37,647 bases of DNA from Kiloniellales bacterium (GTDB taxonomy: Bacteria; Pseudomonadota; Alphaproteobacteria; Kiloniellales; JAKSDN01): the NCBI GenBank assembly GCA_030064845.1, contig JASJEC010000072.1, positions 1-37,647 on the forward strand. The letters are read 5' to 3'. The translations under genes and the position numbers were made by a program. Position 1 is the first letter of the stretch. Each line of letters starts with the position of its first letter. The notes under the pieces were generated by a model. That model saw only the letters and a list, made by a program, of their open reading frames with translations, ran no database searches and had not been told where the DNA came from. This document shows positions 31,241 through 37,647 of the stretch, piece by piece.

Positions 31241-32452
31241 TCAACTCAATTCCGAACAGGCCCGCCGCAAACGCTTGGCCGCCTCCTCCAGCTCGGCCAT
31301 GGAGACGGCGTAGGACAGGCGGACGTAGGGATCGAGCTCGAAGGCGACGCCGGGCACGACCGCGACCCCGGCCTCTTCCAGCAGGTACTTGGCGAAATCG
31401 GTGCTGCTCTCGATCCGGCGGCCGTCCGGCGCGCTCCGTCCCAGCACGCCTTCGCAGTTGACGTAGAGGAAGAAGGAGCCCTCCGGCGGCGCGCACTTCA
31501 GGTGGGGCGTCTGGTTGATCGCGGGGACGATGAAGTCGCGCCGCTGCTTGAAGCTCGCAGCCCGCTCCTTGAGGAAATCCTGCGGCCCGTTGAGCGCCTC
31601 GATCGCGGCGACCTGGGAAATCGACGAAGGATTGCCGGTCGACTGGCTCATGACCTTGCGCATGGCGTCGATCAAGCGCTTCGGGCCGCCGGCGAAGCCG
31701 ATGCGCCAGCCGGTCATGGCATAGCCCTTGGAGATGCCGTTCACCGTCAGGGTGCGTTCGTAGAGCTTCGGCTCGACCTGGGCCGGCGTGACGAACTTGA
31801 GGCCGTCGAAGACGATGTGCTCGTAGATGTCGTCGGCAAGCACCCAGACCCGCGGATGCTCAAGCAGCACGTCGGTCAGCGCCCTGAGCTCGGCCGCGTC
31901 GTAGGTCGCGCCGGTCGGGTTGCCGGGCGAGTTCATGATCACCAGCTTGGTCTTCGCCGTGATCGCCCGCTCGAGATCCCCGGGCTGCAGCTTGAAGCCC
32001 TTCTCTTCCGGGCAGGCCACGAAGACCGCCTCGCCGCCATAGAGCCGCACCATGCCCGGATGGGAGACCCAGCAGGGCGTGGGAATGATGACCTCGTCGC
32101 CTGGATCGAGAACGGCCTGGATGGCGTGGGCCAGCAGTGGCTTGGCGCCCGAGGCCGCGATGATCTGCTCGACCGGATAGTCGAGTTCGTTGTCTCGCAG
32201 GAACTTTTCGCGGATCGCCTGCTTCATCGCGGTCGTGCCGTCGACCGGCGTGTACTTAGTCTGACCCGACCGGATCGCCGCGACGCCGGCCTCGACCGCG
32301 TTCTCCGGGGTCTCGAAGTCGGGTTCGCCGATGCCGAGGTGGATAATGTCCCGCCCCTCTTCCTGGAGCCGCGACGTCAGGCTGGAGATCTCGGAGATCT
32401 TCGATGGCTCGAAGCGGTCGAGGACCGAGGCGAGGGCCGGAAGCTCTTTCAC
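31241..32452 (-). CDS. aatA: Aspartate-type class I aminotransferase
   Basis: A 403-residue PLP enzyme of the AatA-type aspartate/aromatic aminotransferase subgroup, transferring amino groups between aspartate (or a similar amino acid) and 2-oxoglutarate. Seen: the N-terminal LGIGEPDFETPENAVEA, the PLP-contact segments NSPGNPTGATY (Asn178) and WVLADDIYEHIVF (Asp208), the PLP lysine Lys242 in NGISKGYAMTGWRIGFAGG, and the C-terminal PEGSFFLYVN and YVRLSYAVSM. The GTG at 32452 is chosen because GAAAGG lies upstream; the longer frame to 32506 is not family-like. It lies 37 bases after doeB, so it may take part in the later step of ectoine catabolism, the transamination of diaminobutyrate, or recycle aspartate (inference). 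Confidence 0.91.
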   Translation of the reverse strand: MKELPALASVLDRFEPSKISEISSLTSRLQEEGRDIIHLGIGEPDFETPENAVEAGVAAIRSGQTKYTPVDGTTAMKQAIREKFLRDNELDYPVEQIIAASGAKPLLAHAIQAVLDPGDEVIIPTPCWVSHPGMVRLYGGEAVFVACPEEKGFKLQPGDLERAITAKTKLVIMNSPGNPTGATYDAAELRALTDVLLEHPRVWVLADDIYEHIVFDGLKFVTPAQVEPKLYERTLTVNGISKGYAMTGWRIGFAGGPKRLIDAMRKVMSQSTGNPSSISQVAAIEALNGPQDFLKERAASFKQRRDFIVPAINQTPHLKCAPPEGSFFLYVNCEGVLGRSAPDGRRIESSTDFAKYLLEEAGVAVVPGVAFELDPYVRLSYAVSMAELEEAAKRLRRACSELS

Positions 32453-32489
32453 GCGCGGGATACCTTTCGATGAGGTTGAACCGAGGCGA

Positions 32490-33479
32490 TCATAGCGGAA
32501 CCGCAATCACCGCCAAGGGATCGCCCATGGCCACCAGCCCCGGGAAGTGCCGGCCCGCGAGGATGCCGGCGCGGGGCGCGCGGTAGTCCCAGGCCTCGCC
32601 GCCGCTGCGCTCGACGTCGTGGACTCGCGCCACCGGATCGCCCTCCCGCAATGTCGCGCCCAGATCGGCCAAGGGCTCGACCAGACCGCTCCGCTCGCTG
32701 ACCACGAAGCAGCCCTGGTCGGGGATGTCCAGCCTGACCGAGGGCTGGGTCTCCGGCTCGCCCGGCAGTATGCCCGCGTGGATCAGGAAGTTCCTGAGGC
32801 CGCGCTTCGCGACGGCAACGCTCTTCGCCGTCGCCGATCCGCCGCCGCCCAGCTCGGTCGAGACGAAGACCTTGCCGAGGCCTTCGGCCACGGCGTCGTA
32901 CATGCCCGCCGGATCAAGCTCGAGCAGCAACATGGAATAGGGCGCCGAGAAGGCTGCCATGGCCGCCTCGCAGCGCGCCTGCTGCTCCTTGTCTTCCAGG
33001 ACATGCACCGCAGCAAAAGGAAGAAAATCAAGCGTGTTGCCACCGGAATGAAGGTCAAGCACGAAATCCGACAGGGGCAGCAGGGTGCGGCTGAAGTAGT
33101 CGGCGATCTTCTCGGTGACCGTGCCGTCGGGTTTCCCGGGGAAGACACGGTTGAGGTTGCCTGAGTCAATCGGCGAGGTGCGCCTTCCGACGCGGAAGGC
33201 CGGGTAGTTCATCGCCGGCACGACGATCAGGCGGCCCGTGATCTCGCCGGCGGCGATGGTCCGCGCCAGATCGAATAGGGCGATCGGACCCTCGTACTCG
33301 TCGCCGTGATTGCCGCCGGTCAAGAGCGCCGTCGGCCCCGCGCCGTTCTTGACCACGGTGACCGGGATCATGATCGCGCCCCAGGCCGAGGCGTCGTGGG
33401 AGTGGGGCAGCTTCAGGAAGCCGTGCTGCAGGCCTTCCGCCTCGAAATCCACCGTCGCGCTGATCGGGTTGTCGCGCAT
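32490..33479 (-). CDS. doeB: N-acetyl-diaminobutyrate deacetylase DoeB (ectoine catabolism)
   Basis: A 329-residue zinc deacylase of the AstE/AspA carboxypeptidase-like family. The metal ligands are visible as GGNHGDEYEG (His58, Glu61) and DFVLDLHSGGNTLDF (His144). DoeB removes the acetyl group from N-alpha-acetyl-diaminobutyrate, the product of ectoine ring opening. Recognition rests on the family and on its position directly after doeA (six-base gap), a conserved pairing in ectoine-degrading Proteobacteria. The ATG at 33479 has GAGGGG upstream. The assignment against the related succinylglutamate desuccinylase or aspartoacylase is mainly by context. Confidence 0.87.
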   Translation of the reverse strand: MRDNPISATVDFEAEGLQHGFLKLPHSHDASAWGAIMIPVTVVKNGAGPTALLTGGNHGDEYEGPIALFDLARTIAAGEITGRLIVVPAMNYPAFRVGRRTSPIDSGNLNRVFPGKPDGTVTEKIADYFSRTLLPLSDFVLDLHSGGNTLDFLPFAAVHVLEDKEQQARCEAAMAAFSAPYSMLLLELDPAGMYDAVAEGLGKVFVSTELGGGGSATAKSVAVAKRGLRNFLIHAGILPGEPETQPSVRLDIPDQGCFVVSERSGLVEPLADLGATLREGDPVARVHDVERSGGEAWDYRAPRAGILAGRHFPGLVAMGDPLAVIAVPL

Positions 33480-33485
33480 GGCCCC

Positions 33486-34667
33486 TCAGTCCTTGACGAC
33501 GAGCTTCCGCGGGGTGGCGCAGAAGGTCTCAACACCGGTCTCGGTGATGCGAATGCTCTCGGTGATCTCCAGGCCCCAGCTCTCCTGCCAGAGCCCGGTC
33601 ATGAAGTGGAAGGCCATGTCCGGTTTGAGCTCGCTGCGGTCGCCGGGCCTTAGGCTCATGGTCCGCTCACCCCAGTCCGGCGGGTAGGACAGGCCGATGG
33701 AATAGCCGGTGCGGTTGTCCTTCTCGATGCCGTACTTCGCGAGCACCGCAAAGAAGGCCTTGGCGATGTCCTCGCAGGACTTGCCAGGACGAGCCGCCGC
33801 CAGCCCAGCTTCCATACCCTCCAGCACCGCCTTTTCGGCGTCGAGAATGTCCTGCGGCGGTTTGCCCAGAAAGACCGTGCGCGAGAGAGGGCAGTGGTAG
33901 CGGCGGTGGCAGCCGGCGATCTCGAAGAAGGTGCCCTCCCCTGCCCGCATCGGTTTGTCGTCCCAGGTCAGGTGCGGCGCGGCAGCGTCCGCTCCGGACG
34001 GCAGCAGCGGCACGATCGCGGGGTAGTCGCCGCCGTGGCCCTCGGCGCCGAGGATCGCTGTTCGATAGATCTCCGCCACGAGCTCGTTCTTCCTCATGCC
34101 GGGCTCGGCCAGCGCGACGATGCGGGCGTGCATGGCATCGACGATCCGCGCGGCGCGGCTCATGTATTCGATCTCCTGGGGCGACTTCACGGCGCGGCAC
34201 CAGTTGACCAGCCCGGTCGCGTCCGCGAAGGCGGCATTGGGCAGATGGCTCTTCAGGGACTCGTAGGCGGCGGCCGAGAAGTAGTAGTTGTCCAGCTCGA
34301 CGCCGATCCGCGCCTTGTCCCAGCCCCGCTCGCCGATCACGCCGGAGAGAAAGTCCATGGGGTGGCGCTCGGTCGACTGCACGTAGTGGTCGGGATAGCC
34401 GACGATGTTGCCGTAATCCATGAAGACCGTGCGCCGGGCGCCGGCGGCGTCCTGCCCCCGGCCGAACCAGACCGGCTCGCCTTCCAGGGCCAGCAGCACG
34501 CCCTGGTGCACGTAGAACGACCAGCCGTCGTAGCCGGTCAGCCAGGCCATGTTGGAGGGATCGGTGACGAAGAGCAGGTCGAGACCCCGCGCCGCCATGC
34601 TTCGCCGCGCCTTGGCGATCCGTTCGGCGTATTCCGCCCGGCTGAAGTTGAGCTCGACTTCGGCCAT
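33486..34667 (-). CDS. doeA: Ectoine hydrolase DoeA (M24 peptidase fold)
   Basis: A 393-residue member of the creatinase/prolidase-like M24 family, matching ectoine hydrolase, which opens the ectoine ring to N-acetyl-diaminobutyrate. The N-terminal creatinase-like domain has LDLLFVTDPSNMAWLTGYDG and the catalytic pita-bread domain has GAEGHGGDYPAIVPLLPSG, TFFEIAGCHRRYHCPLSRTV and NRTGYSIGLSYPPDWGE. Creatinase-like members do not need metal, and the classical five metal ligands of prolidase are not all present here. The following doeB gene six bases on supports the identity. The ATG at 34667 follows a G-rich site. No ectoine transporter or EnuR-type regulator lies in the window. Confidence 0.9.
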   Translation of the reverse strand: MAEVELNFSRAEYAERIAKARRSMAARGLDLLFVTDPSNMAWLTGYDGWSFYVHQGVLLALEGEPVWFGRGQDAAGARRTVFMDYGNIVGYPDHYVQSTERHPMDFLSGVIGERGWDKARIGVELDNYYFSAAAYESLKSHLPNAAFADATGLVNWCRAVKSPQEIEYMSRAARIVDAMHARIVALAEPGMRKNELVAEIYRTAILGAEGHGGDYPAIVPLLPSGADAAAPHLTWDDKPMRAGEGTFFEIAGCHRRYHCPLSRTVFLGKPPQDILDAEKAVLEGMEAGLAAARPGKSCEDIAKAFFAVLAKYGIEKDNRTGYSIGLSYPPDWGERTMSLRPGDRSELKPDMAFHFMTGLWQESWGLEITESIRITETGVETFCATPRKLVVKD

Positions 34668-34718
34668 CCCCGCTGCCCCCTGTTCTTCGGTCAGCTTAGG
34701 CCCCGCGGCGCGCTCAGC

Positions 34719-35792
34719 TCAACCGGGGAAACGCTCCGGCCGGAAGGGCGCCAGGGCCTCGATCCGCGCGCCCTCGAGGATCTCCTCCGCCGCGAAACGG
34801 CCGATCGCGGGGGCCAGGGTGATACCGCTGTGCATGGCGGCGAGGTAGAGGTTCGGCCGGCCGGGCGCGAAGCCGGCGATCGGCAGGCCGTCCTTCGGCA
34901 TCGGCCGCCAGCCCACGGTGACCCGATCGACCGCCAGGTCGTTGACCCCGGGCAGCCGGGCCTGCAGGGCGCGCATCAGCTTCCCGGTCAGCGCCTCGGG
35001 CCCGTCGTCGCCCAGCGGCGACCCGCCGAAATCCTCGCCCATGACGATCCGCCCGTCGGGGTCCTGCTTCATGTGCAGGTTCGGCGACAGCACCAGGCGG
35101 TTCAGCACCGGCCGCACCGGCCGGGTATGGACCAGCAGGCCCGGCGAGCCCTCCAGAGCCAGGTGAATCCCGAAGCTCTCGGCCAGCGCGACGCCGGCGA
35201 GGCCGGCGGCCAGGACGACCACATCGGCATCGAGGCGGCTCCAGTTGGTGTCGGCGCCCTTCTCCCGCAGCGCCTCGACGGTGCAGCCGTAGTGGAACGC
35301 GACGCCGAGGCCTTCGGCGGCGGCGCAGAGCGCCCGCGTCGCCGCTACGGGGTCGAGGCTGCCCTCGGCCTCGCAGAGCAGCGCCCGTTCCGGCGGATCG
35401 GCGACCTCGGGCTCGAGCTGCCGAAAGTTCTCCCGGTCGACCTCGCGCAGGGGATAGCCCCAGTTCCGATGCCGTGCCGCCTGGGCCTCGAGGTCCGCCC
35501 AGTTCTCCTCCCACAGCAGGCTGCCGCCCCAGTTGATCGCGAGGGCGCCGCCCAGCTCGCGCTGCAGCCGATGGAACTCCTGGATGCACAGCATGCGGAG
35601 ATCGAAGTAGGGCCGCGGATTGCCGAAGGAGGCGTTGATCCAGGCGAAGGACTTGCCGGTCGCCTCGGTGGCGGGCTCCGCAGCCTGCTCGAGGACCGTC
35701 ACGCGCGCCCCGGCCCGCGCCAGGTGATAGGCGATCGAGGCGCCGAGGATGCCCGCGCCGATCACCAGAACCCTCGGCCGCGCCCGGCTCAT
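34719..35792 (-). CDS. FAD-dependent oxidoreductase of the DAO/glycine oxidase family
   Basis: A 357-residue flavoprotein. The FAD-binding motif is VLVIGAGILGASIAYHLARAG with VTVLEQ; a second set lies in GEGS-like repeats and the C-terminal MHSGITLAPAIGRFAAEEIL matches D-amino acid dehydrogenase and glycine oxidase proteins. TEATGKSFAWINASFGN after the FAD motif is typical of amine-oxidising DAO enzymes. It oxidises an amino acid or secondary amine; the substrate is not identifiable. The ATG at 35792 has GGAGATA upstream. It lies 51 bases before doeA and 32 after the small CxxC protein, so it may be part of the same minus-strand unit. Confidence 0.88.
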   Translation of the reverse strand: MSRARPRVLVIGAGILGASIAYHLARAGARVTVLEQAAEPATEATGKSFAWINASFGNPRPYFDLRMLCIQEFHRLQRELGGALAINWGGSLLWEENWADLEAQAARHRNWGYPLREVDRENFRQLEPEVADPPERALLCEAEGSLDPVAATRALCAAAEGLGVAFHYGCTVEALREKGADTNWSRLDADVVVLAAGLAGVALAESFGIHLALEGSPGLLVHTRPVRPVLNRLVLSPNLHMKQDPDGRIVMGEDFGGSPLGDDGPEALTGKLMRALQARLPGVNDLAVDRVTVGWRPMPKDGLPIAGFAPGRPNLYLAAMHSGITLAPAIGRFAAEEILEGARIEALAPFRPERFPG

Positions 35793-35824
35793 GGCTTATC
35801 TCCGATCGCCCGCCGTTGCCGAAC

Positions 35825-36124
35825 TCAAGCGGTGCCCTGCGGCGGTCCGCCCATGGCCTTGTCTTCGGCGATCTGGCGCTCGATGTCGTCCAGGAGCATG
35901 GTGACCGCCGCGTCGATATCGTCGCGCGGGACGCCTTCTTCCAGCATCGCGCCCAGCAGGCCGGCGGCGCCGTGCAGCGCCACGGAGTAGTGGGGCAGCT
36001 CGTTGCCCATCTCCCAGGCGGCGGCGGCAGGCAAGAGCGCCATTTGAACGAGCTCCTGGGCCCGGCAGACCGGACAGTCCTCGCTCATGTCGTGGTTGAT
36101 GATCTCTTCCAGATCCGCGCGCAT
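35825..36124 (-). CDS. Small hypothetical protein with CPVC motif
   Basis: A 99-residue protein of unknown function. The ATG at 36124 has GAGGAAA upstream; the frame open to 36160 is unlikely coding. Near the N-terminus is SEDCPVCRAQELV, a CxxC pair that could bind metal or be redox-active, followed by helical segments (AWEMGNELPHYSVALHGAAG) and an acidic region (DDIDAAVTMLLDDIE). No other cysteine pair is present, so a full zinc site would need a partner. It lies between the zinc dehydrogenase and the FAD oxidoreductase genes on the same strand. Confidence 0.72.
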   Translation of the reverse strand: MRADLEEIINHDMSEDCPVCRAQELVQMALLPAAAAWEMGNELPHYSVALHGAAGLLGAMLEEGVPRDDIDAAVTMLLDDIERQIAEDKAMGGPPQGTA

Positions 36125-36219
36125 GGGATGGTTTCCTCGCAGCCTATCGAGCCCCCGCACCCTCGTTAGCGCCGAAGGCGGGCGCCAGCAACTCTATTCG
36201 CTGGGCAGGCCGCTGCAAG

Positions 36220-37206
36220 TCAGGGTCGCAGGACGATCTTGGCGGCCGGCGTTCGGCCCTGGTCGAGGTCGTGGAAAGCCCGGGCACCGTCGGCCAGGGG
36301 ACGCTCCTCCAGCAGGTCGAGGCCGCCGAGGGCACCGGCGTGAAGCGCGGCGAGCGAGGCGCGGAGATCGGCTTCGGTATAGGTGTAGACGCCGATGAAG
36401 GTGACCTCGGAGAGGGTCAGGGTCCGGGCGTCGAAATCCCCGGCCCACTCCTGCAAGCCCAGGTGGCTGATCACGCCGCCGGGCTTGACCGCCGCGATCG
36501 CCGCGGCCCGCGTGCGCTCGCTGCCGACCGCATCGATCACGAGGTCGAAGGAGCGCTCCTCGATCGGGGCGCTCACCGGGTCCCGGGTCTCGACGCCGCA
36601 ACGTTCGGCTGTGCCCCGGCGCAGCGGATTGGTCTCCGCGAGACAAACCCTCGCGCAGCCGAAATGAGCGAGGATCAGGGCGCCCAGCAGCCCGACCGAA
36701 CCGCCGCCGATCACCAGGGCCTCGGCCTCGGCGATCGGCCGCCAGAGGGCGCGGCCGGCCAGTGCCACGGCGTGCCAGGCTGTCGCGCAGGGCTCGGTCA
36801 GCGCGGCCCGGGCCGGGTCCATGTCCTCCGGCATCTCGATCAGGTTGCGTTCCGGGATCGCGACCCGCTCGGCGAAGGCGCCGGGCCGGACCATCCCGAT
36901 CAGGTCGCGTGCCAGGCAGAGGTTGCTCCGCCCTGTCGTGCAGTATTCGCAGCGCCCGCAGCTGATCAGCGGGTTGAGCACTGCCCTGCGGCCCTCCAGG
37001 GCGCCGCTCAGCACCGTGCCGGCGGCCTCGTGGCCGAGGATCAGCGGCGGCACCCGCCTCGGATCATGGCCGTGCCAGGCGTGCATGTCGGAGCCGCAGA
37101 TCCCGACCGCGTCGATCCGCACCAGGGCCTCGCCCTCACCGACCACCGGGTCGGGCTCGTCGCGGAAGGTGGTCTCGTGGTTGGCCGTGTAGACCAGCGC
37201 CTTCAT
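36220..37206 (-). CDS. Zinc-dependent medium-chain alcohol dehydrogenase
   Basis: A 328-residue MDR-family NAD(P)-dependent dehydrogenase. The catalytic zinc motifs are GICGSDMHAWHG and GHEAAG; the structural zinc cysteines are in CGRCEYCTTGRSNLC; the cofactor motif is VIGGGSVGLLGALILAHFG. This arrangement is typical of sugar-alcohol or sugar-acid dehydrogenases such as L-idonate 5-dehydrogenase. The ATG at 37206 has GAGAGGAG upstream, only 13 bases after the SDR gene's stop, so they are probably co-transcribed. Together with that SDR an idonate/gluconate-type sugar-acid route is plausible, but not proven. Confidence 0.87.
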   Translation of the reverse strand: MKALVYTANHETTFRDEPDPVVGEGEALVRIDAVGICGSDMHAWHGHDPRRVPPLILGHEAAGTVLSGALEGRRAVLNPLISCGRCEYCTTGRSNLCLARDLIGMVRPGAFAERVAIPERNLIEMPEDMDPARAALTEPCATAWHAVALAGRALWRPIAEAEALVIGGGSVGLLGALILAHFGCARVCLAETNPLRRGTAERCGVETRDPVSAPIEERSFDLVIDAVGSERTRAAAIAAVKPGGVISHLGLQEWAGDFDARTLTLSEVTFIGVYTYTEADLRASLAALHAGALGGLDLLEERPLADGARAFHDLDQGRTPAAKIVLRP

Positions 37207-37219
37207 GGGACGCTCCTCT

Positions 37220-37647
37220 CTATTTCGCCGTGAAGCCGCCGTCGACGTAGATGATCTGGCCGGTAACGTAGTCCGAGGCCGGCGACGCCAGGAAGACCGC
37301 CGTGCCGTGCAGGTCCTCGAGGCGGCCGTTGCGTCCGATCGCCGTCTGCCCGGCCAGCGCCGCGACGCGCTCGGCATCGTCGAAGACCGGCGCCGTGAGG
37401 GCGGTCGGGAAGAAGCCGGGCGCGATGGCGTTGCAGGTCAGCCCGGCGGCGGACCAGGCCTCGGCCATGGCCCTGGTCAGCTGGGCGACGCCGCCCTTGG
37501 AGGCGCCGTAGGCCATGCCGTTGGCGAAGGCGCGCGACGACTGGAGCGAGGCCATATTGACCACCCGGCCCCAGCCCTTGGCCCGCATGCCGTCGACCAG
37601 GGCGCGGGCGAGGAAGAAGGGGGTCGAGAGATTGATCGCGAGCGTCG
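37220..37647 (-). CDS. SDR-family oxidoreductase (5' truncated by the window edge)
   Basis: The C-terminal 142 codons of a short-chain dehydrogenase/reductase; the N-terminal NAD-binding motif lies beyond the window. The catalytic Ser region [13 protein letters not shown], the active-site pair [15 protein letters not shown] and the C-terminal [18 protein letters not shown] are present, as are [10 protein letters not shown] and ASPASD. The pattern resembles gluconate 5-dehydrogenase and 3-oxoacyl reductase-like SDRs. It precedes the zinc dehydrogenase by 13 bases on the same strand, supporting a shared sugar-acid pathway (inference). Confidence 0.85.
   Translation of the reverse strand, partial: TLAINLSTPFFLARALVDGMRAKGWGRVVNMASLQSSRAFANGMAYGASKGGVAQLTRAMAEAWSAAGLTCNAIAPGFFPTALTAPVFDDAERVAALAGQTAIGRNGRLEDLHGTAVFLASPASDYVTGQIIYVDGGFTAK

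Noticed and set aside
33894..35990. A 698-codon plus-strand open frame across the doeA and FAD oxidoreductase genes
   Set aside because: It is antisense to two well-recognised genes, is rich in Arg/Gly/Val and has no family motif; long antisense frames are expected at this GC content.
1..37647. tRNA, rRNA, CRISPR array, insertion-sequence transposase or integrase
   Set aside because: Looked for and not seen; no regularly spaced direct repeats and no recombinase or transposase motifs.

Overview
The window is about 70% GC in most places, has tight same-strand gene runs with 4-base start/stop overlaps, and carries genes typical of Alphaproteobacteria: a LIV-type ABC importer, ectoine hydrolase/deacetylase, agmatinase, GMC dehydrogenase with cytochrome c, and ChrR-like cupin. 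A Rhodospirillales-like marine or soil alphaproteobacterium fits, but that placement is inference. No rRNA, tRNA or CRISPR array was seen.

Layout. (1) 1-5.2 kb: an envelope module. It holds a 5'-truncated membrane Ser/Thr kinase with a C-terminal HAMP domain, a LysM/polysaccharide-deacetylase lipoprotein and a repeat-rich (TPR-like) lipoprotein, facing a LysM/TPR lipoprotein on the other strand. (2) 5.4-11.2 kb: a GNAT acetyltransferase, then a probable operon of gamma-glutamyltransferase, EamA transporter, agmatine deiminase and amidohydrolase. (3) 11.2-17.2 kb: a mosaic of short units: a membrane-anchored hypothetical protein, a compact endonuclease V, a YdcZ-type membrane protein, a double cupin, three SAM methyltransferases and an agmatinase. 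(4) 17.2-22.3 kb: a complete branched-chain amino acid-type ABC importer (binding protein, LivG, LivF, LivH, LivM) with a strong hairpin after the binding-protein gene. (5) 22.35-22.80 kb: a DUF559 nuclease-like gene bracketed by an inverted pair of 34-base REP-like palindromes. (6) 22.8-24.8 kb: a cytochrome c and GMC oxidoreductase pair. (7) 25.2-31.2 kb: an AT-richer accessory island, the most unusual part of the window. (8) 31.2-37.6 kb: an ectoine-degradation run (doeA, doeB, aspartate-type aminotransferase) preceded by an FAD oxidoreductase, a small CxxC protein, a zinc alcohol dehydrogenase and a truncated SDR, all on the minus strand.

The island in (7) is built from three tandem copies of a two-gene cassette. 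Each copy encodes an exported 'A' protein, with variable beta-rich N-terminal domains and a shared C-terminal domain of about 75 residues, followed by an exported 'B' protein that has a conserved DKI-x-AEA-x-GKKS module just after its signal peptide. One cassette is preceded by a decayed copy of the 3' end of the adjacent aminotransferase gene, which shows how the array grew. A related 27-28 base element lies downstream of every B gene. The copy nearest the intact aminotransferase is decaying: its A gene has two frameshifts and its B start is disturbed. I recognise no known family for A or B, and their function is unknown.
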